NCBI GenBank assembly: GCA_027257055.1
Contig: JAPVLO010000232.1
Location: 2,294,001-2,358,000, forward strand
DNA: 64,000 nt
Reading direction: 5' to 3'
Origin: Cephalopachus bancanus
Lineage: Eukaryota; Chordata; Mammalia; Primates; Tarsiidae
The first letter of the stretch is position 1; each line of letters begins with the position of its first letter. The notes below the pieces were generated by a model, which saw only the letters and a list, made by a program, of their open reading frames with translations, was not told the DNA's origin and did no database searches. This document shows positions 55,441 through 64,000 of this stretch, one piece after another. A program made the translations under genes and the position numbers.

Positions 55441-56095
55441 TTGTGGCAAACCCTCATGACCCTTTTCCTCCAATCAGAAGCTTTCTTTGCCAACCTGCTT
55501 TTATGTTTTTTTTTTCCTTTGAGGGACTAGAATAATGACATTTAGTCACATCCCTCCCTCTGGTGGCCTGAATCCCTTCAGAAATAGACCAGATATCAGA
55601 CAGAGATTGAAAAAATAGCAACAAACTAGCTTCATCTCTGGTAAAAGTTGAGTTAGAAAGAAAGAATTGGGCCCAAGGAGCTCTCTTCTAAATACTCCCC
55701 AATTCTAGGCCTTGAGTTGCTCCGGAGCAAGAGTGAAGACGCTGCCAGGGCACTGGCGGGAGAGAGGTGTGTACTCCACAAGTCTTGAACGCCTAACTGC
55801 CGGGTTGAAGCTCTCCTCAGAGCAGGGGCGACTCACTTGAGGGGCAGAATTGAAAGGGCAGAAGGTCCCTTCTCAGCAGCTCAGCCAGTGTGTATGTTCC
55901 CAGTCCCTGGGGTGAGGCAGGGAGACCGGCAGGGAGTGTTCCCCACAGCTTTCTGTTGCCAAAACTCTCCTTTCTGGGGGCAGCAACTCCTTCAACGGCA
56001 CCAAATCGTCACCAGAAACTCTTAGGCACTGACTCCTGCAGAAGCTTCCAGAAGTCATTTGCAAAAGTCCTATATGTCTTGCCATAAAACATTCT
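55441..56095. other. Unassigned non-coding stretch
   Basis: No repeat or gene recognised. Confidence 0.45.
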
Positions 56096-56098
56096 CTT

Positions 56099-56136
56099 TT
56101 AATATATATTATATATTATATATATATATATAAATT
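56099..56136. repeat. TA-rich microsatellite
   Basis: Nearly pure alternating A/T (atatatatta and ta repeats), directly before the Alu T-run. Confidence 0.92.
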
Positions 56137-56149
56137 TAACTTAATTTAA

Positions 56150-56435
56150 TTTTTTTGAGTCAAAGTCTCACTCTGTCACCCAGGCTGGAGTGCAGTGGAA
56201 CAATGATGGCCATTGCAGCCTCTAACTACTGGACTCAGGCAATCCTTCACCTCAACCTTTCAAGCAGCTAGAACTACAAGTGTACACCATAACGCCTGGC
56301 TAATTTTTTGATTTATTGTAGAGATGAGATCTCGTCAAGTTGTCCAGTCCGGTCTCGAACCCCTGGGCTCAGGCAATCCTCTCGCCTCTGCCTCCCAAAG
56401 TGTGAGATGACAGGCATGAGCCACTGTGCCAGGCT
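56150..56435 (-). mobile_element. Alu SINE, antisense
   Basis: Full dimer: ttttttgagtcaaagtctca, cccaggctggagtgcagtgg, ttgatttattgtagagatga, gttgtccagtccggtctcg and ggcatgagccactgtgcc. Target duplication is obscured by AT-rich flanks. Has tgatttattgtagagatgag like the lineage-type copies. Confidence 0.93.
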
Positions 56436-56640
56436 AACATATATTTTTATTGCAAAAATAATACGATGATTGTGACAATTGAAATGTGAAAGGACTATCT
56501 AGTGAACGTGATGAAGGGCCCCTGTGCTCTGTAACCAATGTCCCCTCTCCTCACCAAAGCCCACTAACAGTTTTGTGTTTTACATCAGCCAGGTTCGTGA
56601 GTAAAGGGGTGGCGAATGCTGCCTCCTACTCTTAATAAGT
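56436..56640 (-). mobile_element. L1M-type LINE fragment, antisense
   Basis: tattgcaaaaataatacgat, atgtcccctctcctcaccaa and cactaacagttttgtgtttt resemble antisense L1M 3' sequence (caaccctccctc ... gcaaccactgttaacagtttggtg). Weak on the right. Confidence 0.5.
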
Positions 56641-57762
56641 AGAAATTCCTTTCCATGTGCTCGGACCAGAGGCTAGGATGTCCTGCCCTGCTTGGTCCAC
56701 AGTGGGCCCTGGGGTCTGTGCTGCACCCCCCACCCTGCCCCGCCTGCAGTGTCGGGGATGTTTGCCTTGGGCTGGACTTCTGCACCTCCAGGGTGACCTG
56801 TGCGTTTCTAAGGATGGCTACTTACCTGGAGTCCCAGGAGGCAGCCTTGGCACCACGACGATGCCGCGAGTGAGCCCACTCTGAAACGCAGGTGGAGGCA
56901 CCGAGACTCCAAGGGATGGTCAACGTATCTCTGTCCCCGTCGGCCGCAGTCCTGGCCGTTCTACTGCCTTGAGTTCAGACCAAGCAGTCTGGGAAGGGGC
57001 CTTGCCCTTGGCTCCTTGGGCGGATGTCCTGGCTCTCCATGCAGGTCAGCCTCTAGCTCTTTGATACTCAGTTTGGGAGACCTTGACCTGGCCCCACCAC
57101 CCTGCCCAGGACCTGTCCGCTGCATACCTGGATACCCAGCAACCCCCACAGTGGGGGTAGTGGACAGCCTGCCTTTCAGCCTTGACCTTGACCTTCCCTG
57201 CCTGGCTGTCGCCTGCCCAGCTCGCCTGCCCCTCCTGGAAGGAGCCCCTCATGTATTGTACAATCGAGGCCATGTCGTTTGGTGACATGTTCAGCTGTCA
57301 CTGCCATGTCCCATGAGACCTTTAACTGTCACTCAGACATGGAGCAGTCCCACGAGTCTGCAGTCCTATTTGGCAATTTATTTATTGTCACTAATGCTCT
57401 GTCAGAAAAATATTGATGTTTCTTTAAATATGTGATTTTAACAGGCTTTCTCCAGGGAGTTTCTTGTATTATGGGACTCATAGCCCTAATTTTATCTCAA
57501 AATGGAACCAGAAAATTGCATGTGTGCTATAGGAACATATTCCACAGGTCACATCCTGGGGCCGCAGAGTGCACCTGCATCTATATGGCAGCAGCCGAGG
57601 TCCTGAGGACACCCATGTCAGTCAATGCGTGGGAGGCTGGGCATCCCCCTCCCTCGCTCCTAGTCCTCCCTACAGAGAAATGCCTGATTGCAAATATGTC
57701 TGTCTTTTGTTTCAGGGCTTCGCTTCCCTGTCTCATCTCAGACTGGTTTATCTCACGGAACA
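56641..57762. other. Unassigned stretch, GC-rich then AT-rich
   Basis: 56690-57260 is GC-rich. 57360-57460 is an AT-rich block without repeat signature. No gene recognised. Confidence 0.45.
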
Positions 57763-57764
57763 CC

Positions 57765-57995
57765 TCTGTAGCATTGTCTGTGCCAGACACAATTCTCAAC
57801 CTTTCCAAGCATTTGCCTATGAAATACTTAGATAGCCATACAAGGCGGGTGCTGTCAGTCTCTCCATTTTACAGATGGGAAAATTGAGAAAGGGAGAGGT
57901 TAATGGCACCACTCAAGGCCACACATGGAGCCAGCCACAGAACTGAGATGGAAGCCCAGGCCTCTGGTGCCAGAGTCTGCGTGCCCACCCCGCTA
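57765..57995 (-). mobile_element. MIR SINE, antisense, near full length
   Basis: gtgccagacacaattctcaa, ctccattttacagatgggaa, aattgagaaagggagaggtt, caaggccacacatggagcc, agatggaagcccaggcctct and gccagagtctgcgtgccc run through the complete antisense MIR. Confidence 0.85.
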
Positions 57996-58698
57996 GGGAC
58001 ACCTTGGCCCGGGGCCCCACTGTGCTGTGGACAGTCTTCTCTTGGACTCAGGCCCTTGGGAGAATCTTCCTTACTCACCCCACGAGACACTGTGTGTGGC
58101 AAGGTGTGCCACCTCTCTGCCGCCCGCCCGGAGGGTTTTCCCTTCTGGCATCCCTGTCCCTTACCTGGAAGGAAACACTGACTGTGAAGTACATTCCGTG
58201 TAAATGCAGCCTTTGATGTGTCCCCACGTGAGCTTGTGACAAGAGCCAGCCTCACGCCACCCACTTGGCTGTGGCCCGTCATTCACAGTTCTGGGCAAAG
58301 ATTGCCATCAGCTGCCCCATTCACCATGTTCTCGGCCACCTGTGGCCGTTAGTGCTTCTGGGAATCCAGGCAGTGATCTGGTCAGTCTGTTATGTCCCCT
58401 GACATCTGGTGACATCCCCGCCCCTGTCCTTCAGGCACTAGCAGTTTCTGGCATTGTCCTCACCCACAGTCTGTGTCCTTATTTCTCCATTTGTTGGTAC
58501 CCAGGGACCAAGTGGTTTGGAAAGGTGGGCGGGGGCCTGGGTCAGGACATTCTGCAGGTGAGCAACTGCCCAGTATCCCAAGCCCATGCACAACTGATGT
58601 GAGGGGGCCCACCTGGGGGTCAGGGAAGATGACCGTGGGGGATTCAGGCTCCCTGGGGCTTGCAAAGCTCATTCTACAGCAGCAGCAGGATATGGAGG
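57996..58698. other. Unassigned non-coding stretch
   Basis: No repeat or gene recognised. Confidence 0.45.
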
Positions 58699-58699
58699 C

Positions 58700-58790
58700 A
58701 AGGGCTGGGAGTCAGGAGAACAGAGTTCTAGCACTCTAGTACGGGGCTTCAGTTTCCTCGTCTGTGTCACAAAGAGCCTGGGCAAGGCAC
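58700..58790 (+). mobile_element. MIR SINE fragment, sense
   Basis: tgggagtcaggagaacagag then gggcttcagtttcctcgtct resemble a deleted sense MIR (middle portion missing). Confidence 0.5.
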
Positions 58791-61514
58791 TCAGGTTTGG
58801 TGTTCTGGGCTCTGGGAACAGAGGGTCGTATGTGGCATGGGGCCCTCGGTGTGATGGGAAGCCAGGAAGGTCCCCACCCGGAATCATACCCCACGGGGTC
58901 GATCAGTTCACTAAATCCAGACCCTGCCACCGTCTGGCCTCAGCTCAAAGTGAGGGGAGATGGGCAGGCGGGAAGATAAAATGAGGACTGGCATTTCAAG
59001 TGGTCAGCACTGGCAGTCAGAACCCCAGCTCCTGGTGAGCAATATCCCCTCAAGTGACACCTCCACATGTCCCCACCATGCTCCACTCCCTCCTTGCTTG
59101 CCCCCAGCTTTCTTAAGTCACTTGGGTTTCTACCATGGTGGGGCTTGATGGAGGCTCAAAGGTTGGGGGAGAGGTCCGGATGGCTGAGGGGCAGGACAGG
59201 ATTGTTGTCCACTCTGGGTCTCCAGCCTGGTGCCCAGCACATGCACATGGAATTAAAAGGTTGAGTTGGGGGTGGCAGATCCCTGTGACCCCACAAAAAG
59301 CAGAGGATGGGAGTAGGCGGAGCCCCTGCACTTCCTGTTGATGAAGACAGTTGACTGCAGGGCGACGTGGGTTCACACAACCCTCTGGCGTGAGACTGAG
59401 TGACCCGAGGGACACGCCTGCATGTGGGTCCCCCTACCACACTGGCATCTGCCCTTCCCCTTTCTCCTCTCCTGCCAGCCTCCCCTCCTCCCTGCCGCCC
59501 CGCTCTGACCACTGTCGGGCTCCCTGCCCGGGATGGATTTTTCAGGCTTCATTTAGTGACATAACCATCCCAGTAAAGCATACAAATGGCCCAACTGAGG
59601 GTCCTAATGGGCAGTAAACGGTTTTTCACCTCATATCATTTTTTATGGGAAGAAATGGGCTGTGCACGCCCCCCGCAGCCCCTCCCCACTGCAGGTGGAC
59701 TCATCTGCTGGTCTGTCAGTGCTGCTCCAAACCCCACTCACTCATGGGGGTGGGGGCGGCTCAGCTTTGATTAACTGCCCCGTGCGATATTAATTTCCGA
59801 CAAGAGGCTGGCTTTGCTATCTCTGCAGGAAGAGGAGGGTGGGGAGGGTAGGTTTTCCGATTGGCTTCAATTCTGGTCCCATCTGTCTACCCCTGGGTCT
59901 TCAGAGGGCTCTGCCCTCCACACAACCCATTCTCCCTGCTTCCTCTGACCCTTGGAGGCATCCCAGCCCTCTGCTTGGTCTTTCTTGCAATCTGTTACCA
60001 TGTGTGGGGAAGCTCTGTGCTTCTCTCTGTGGGCCATGTGACTGAAAGGGATCTCTGAGCTTTATAGATGAGGAGACAAAATAACTTTTGAGCTGACTGG
60101 GGACTCTGCAAAGCCCAGGAGGGAGGGCATGGTGGCACTGAACTCAGTGTCCTCCTAGCCAAGCTTAAGTCCTGGGCCCAGGAGGGATGGTTCACCTGCA
60201 GCTCTGGCCTGTGCTTTTTACACCTGCCCCTGCACCCACCTCCTGGTTCTGGCCCTGTCCTGCCCAGAATTCTCCAGAGGCTTCCTCTCTATGCTGACCT
60301 GGGGCATCTCCTAGGCCTCCAGCCTGGGCCATCTGCTCTTTCTGAGTGTTCACAGTGGACCCTTCTTGAAGCACGCCCAAGGAGCAGGTGCTTGGGGGCA
60401 GGCAGGCAAGGGCTGGAAAAGAGCTGGGTGACGACAGGGCCTCCCTTCCCCAGCTGTGGATGCGCCCTGTTCTCTCTGCAGCAAATTCCATCTTCCCTAC
60501 CTCTTCCCTGCCGACTTCCTCCCAGCTACCTCCTGTGTGTCCCAGAAGGCACAGGAGGCAGCAGGGATGTGACACTGCAGTCGTCTCTTTCCTTTTCTTC
60601 CTCCTGCTGCTGGATCTGCCTCTGTGGTGAAGAGGTGTCTTCCATCTATGCTGTACTACCAGCAGAGCTGGGAGAATGTGTCAGCATGTGGGTCTTCCAT
60701 TCAAGGGTCCAGCTCCTCCGTAGTGGCCTGGATGGCTGTGTGTCCCCTTGGTAAGAGCCCACCTTGCCATGTGGCCAACACAGGGGCAGGGATGGCTGTG
60801 TGTCCCATGCAGAGAGACACATACGCATGTGGACCCAAACGTGCATCCATGCTTGCATTCATTTTGGAGTGATGTCCGCACGTTTGGCTCCCAGGCACAG
60901 AATAAGCATTCCTAGTACTTAAGAGATACTCTGGGTGTGGAGATGCTGGGTTGGGAGGTTAATTGCACTTGAACAAAGGGGATGTCCTTTGAAAATGTCA
61001 AGAAGTGCTACAGAAATGTTAGAGCTGGCAGTGACGAAGAATACTCTTCCGAGACCTCTGTTGCTTACAGTGGCAGCAGGCCACACCCACCACACCTTAG
61101 AGAGAACTGAGGAGGGAAGGGAGATGAGTGGTGCCAGCCAGCCTGGTGCCAGCCAGCCTGGATGTTTGCAATGTATTCATTCTGAGCCCACATTTCTGGG
61201 TGAACAAAGACAAGCCAGTGGGTGCTGGGTGGGGGATGGGGTGCAGGCGAGCTGGATCCTGCCAGGATTGCTCCTGAGAGCACCAAAGTTTGGCTTGCAG
61301 AGGAGGTGGTGGCTGCCGACCAAGAGCTGAAGGATTTTCTTGGGGAAGAGCAGTCAGCCAACTCCAAGTCACTCAGGGGGCAATGCTGGGACAGATGTAG
61401 CCCAGGGCTAGAGGTGGACTTCCTCCCAGCTTGTGACCTTCTCAGTCTTATCAGTTGCCTAATGCTGAGGGATTCTTGCACTGGGAGGAAGGCCCGGGGA
61501 GATGTCATTTAGGG
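58791..61514. other. Unassigned, mostly single-copy stretch
   Basis: No repeat or gene called in 2.7 kb other than small local duplications: ggatggctgtgtgtccc at 60730 and 60790, and a 15-bp tandem at 61129-61158. 59540-59650 and 59765-59820 are AT-richer blocks without repeat signature. Many overlapping frames, none with a domain. Confidence 0.45.
61129..61158. repeat. 15-bp tandem duplication
   Basis: tggtgccagccagcc repeated twice without mismatch. Confidence 0.95.
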
Positions 61515-62243
61515 CAGCAGTCCCCAATCATTTTGGCATCAGGGACCGGATTTATCGAAGACAATTTTTCCATGAACTGGGGTAGGGGAGTGGAGGCTAG
61601 GGGGTGGGGTGGAGGGGTGGCGGGGGTGGGGTGGTTTCAGGATGATTCAAGTGCCTAACATTTATGGTGCATTTTTTTCTATTATTATTATTATTACATT
61701 GTATTATATAATGAGATAATTATATAACTCACTGTTTAAAAAAGAGACACAGACAGAAGTGGTAAATAAAATAATGGGCAGGCCACGCGTGGACTAAAAT
61801 AAGTGTCAGATCAACTGATACTAGATGCAGCTGTACAGTTGTGGAACATCAATTCCTTGCTACTCCCCTAGAGGGTTTTGATATGAGTCTGCACACAATT
61901 GATTTATGATGGCCTCTGTGCAGTCAAGCCTCACAGCTCATGTTTACCTGTATTTGCAGTCACTCCCCAGCGCTAGCGTTACCGCCTCAGCCCCACCTCA
62001 GATCACCAGGTATTAGTCTCAGAAGGAGCCGTAACCTAGATCTCTCACATGCACAGTTCACACTAGAGTCCACGCTCCTCTGAGACTCTCATGCCGTTGC
62101 TGATAGAAGGCAGAACTCAGGTGGTCATGCGAGTGGTGGGGAGCAGCTGTCAATACAGAGGAAGCTTCATTCACTCACCCACTGCTCACCTCTTGCTGTG
62201 TGACCCGGTTCCTAACAGGCCACAGACCAGCTGGGAACTCCTG
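61515..62243 (-). mobile_element. MER1/Charlie3-type hAT element, long copy, antisense
   Basis: 729 bp. Left end cagcagtccccaatc, right end ctgggaactcctg; flanks atttaggg (61507-61514) and atgtgggg (62244-62251) agree at 6 of 8. Shares gacaatttttccatgaactg, the A/T-rich segment tataatgagataattatata (inverse of that in the copy at 2267), ctcagatcaccagg, gagtccacgctcctctgaga and ggttcctaacaggccacaga. It also carries a segment at about 61740-61910 absent from the other copies, so it is a longer deletion derivative of the parent. Confidence 0.88.
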
Positions 62244-62251
62244 ATGTGGGG

Positions 62252-64000
62252 GTCTTTCCTACTTTAAGGGACCTGGATTTCTAACCAGTTGTCCTCCAGA
62301 GAGGACATACGCACCCAGCACCACAGGCACAAGGAGTTCAGAGAGCCTCTAGACCTTGAGACCTCATGACCTCTTGGAGACCAGAAGACCAAAGCTAAAG
62401 GCACGTATGCCCCAGAGCTCAGATCCACATGTCTTCACGATGATGATCCATTAGATGTGTGTGCTCCAAACACAGAAATACAGACACGGAGAAGACAGCA
62501 GTACTCTGTGGAGCTCTCTGGGGTTCAGAAGTGCTATCGTGAGCTCCTCCTGCACCCAGCCCGTGTGATGTCCTTTCTTCTCTCGTCCCTCTGTATTCTG
62601 GTTTCCCTCTCCACCCATCTCACAGAGGACAGGACCACAAAGCCAAGAGAGATGGGGGGGAGCAACTAAACCCCTGATTTAGGAGACTAAAAGCACGGCA
62701 GCGAGAACAAATCTATTGAGAGCCTCCTGCAGATTTTAGACACCTTGATTAATCATAACTTGCTACACATTATTTCCCTATAAACAAACTACTATGTTAC
62801 TCATACAAACAGCTTTATCTTGACAGCTGCAAAATGTCAGGATTTAGTGTAGAATGAGCAGAGATGCGCCATATGTTACCGCTCCAGGCCTGGAACACAC
62901 TCACGCGTGCGGCATCTTGGCTCCCACCAAAGAGGTGATTGCGAAAGAGGACTGGGTCTTTGCCTCGCTGTGGCTGAGCACCGCCTCCATGCTCCAGTCC
63001 CTCTTGCCTGAGCTGCCGTGATGCAGAAGCAATGTGGAAACGGTTGTGTTGCTGTAGTTTTAAAAACTGACTCCAATAAATACAGGTGTACCACACTGGG
63101 AAGCCCATGGTTACAGTACATTTTTTAAAAGCCAATACATCGCTGGATTCCTGCTGAGGAGAACTGCCCCTACCTTTGCCAGAATGAAACGCGTACAAAA
63201 GATACCAAATAAACAGAACCCCCTATGGAAACAAACAATTAAGAAACAAGCTAAATGCAAGAGGAAACAGAGCTGAATGCTCATGCAAGAGCAGTATGTA
63301 AAAGGACCCTTCATCTAAGGATGGTTTCATCCCAAAGAGAGAGAAGTTGGAACCCTTGCCCAATAGACTGCCCTCAATCAGGCACCCTCAGGACATGTTT
63401 TCCTAGAGAGGACAGCTTCCAGCCTGATCTCTTTCCTTTTCTCCTCTCTACCTTGGAATCTCCCTTCGGCCCTGATATGGTCCTAATCCAGTTGTGCCCT
63501 CGTGGCCTGTTTGCTTTTGCACTTTGACTGTGGTGTTGAGTCATTGCCTCAGAGACCACATTACTCACAAGACTGAAGATTCTTAATGCTCTGGCCCTTC
63601 ACAGAAAAAGTCAGCTGACCCCTGCTTTGTGTGTTGAGGTCCCTCCCCTGCTTGAGCCCTTGAGGCACATGGATCGAGTCTGGAAGCCCCTCAGGCAGTC
63701 CCCTTCTTTGGGGAGTACCATCCACACTGGGTGGTTGTGGTGGGTTTGCCAACCACTAGGGGATTGTGGGGCCCCAGCTGGGGGGAGGGGTAGACTTTCT
63801 GCCCTGGACTGTGATCGACCAGTGGAATGGGTGGAGTGGGTTTCCCTGGGCAGCAGCTCCCTGAAGTGTCTCTTCCTGCCCAGGGCAACCCCTAACCAGT
63901 CTCTTGGCTGGACTTCTGCTTTGTGCCTCCCTATCTTAAAGCACTTCAACTACTCTGTTAAAATGCTGAGACTATAGGGCTGTTTCCCCAACTCGCTCTG
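62252..64000. other. Unassigned, mostly single-copy stretch
   Basis: No repeat or gene called to the right edge. 62690-62830 is AT-rich with no repeat signature. Frames of 116-127 aa occur on both strands without domain features. Confidence 0.45.

Overview
This is vertebrate nuclear DNA with no protein-coding gene I can support. The 64 kb is intergenic or intronic sequence made of interspersed repeats of several ages. Dimeric 7SL-derived Alu elements place it in a primate. The Alus are not the AluS or AluY copies that would fill an anthropoid window of this size. They also lack the left-arm sequence I associate with lemur and galago Alus. Most share an unusual block in antisense (ttgcccaggtgggtcttgaacc, split here as ttgcccaggtggg + tcttgaaccc) and a shortened 3' motif (ggattacaggctgagccacc). 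Together with copies of a mariner family I do not know from human, this suggests a tarsier-like haplorhine. That species call is inference from memory of repeat families, not a database match.

Layout. 1-11.2 kb is AT-rich and built mostly from old L1 pieces, on both strands, interrupted by five Alus, a MER1-type hAT element, an internally deleted mariner and a short TIR element. 11.2-24 kb is mostly unassigned single-copy sequence with MIR, L2, MER5A and MaLR LTR fragments. 24.8-35.4 kb is again L1-rich, with simple repeats, one MaLR LTR, an Alu, an Alu fragment beside a poly-A-tailed sequence and a second MER1-type copy. 35.4-42.4 kb is mainly unassigned and holds the longer mariner copy and a 48-bp direct repeat. 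42.4-48.5 kb carries a long degenerate L1/HAL1 ORF1 block and two L1 3' ends apparently inserted one after the other at the same site. 48.5-64 kb is GC-richer, with a 62-bp minisatellite, several MIRs, an inverted pair of mariner fragments, one Alu and the longest MER1/Charlie-type copy.

Nothing here works as an operon or pathway. Every long open frame I examined is either repeat-derived or has no recognisable domain, conserved composition or exon structure. The most notable material is structural: a mariner-derived non-autonomous family with two copies in the window, the head-to-head mariner pair, serial L1 insertion at one target, the minisatellite, and the unexplained 48-bp duplication.
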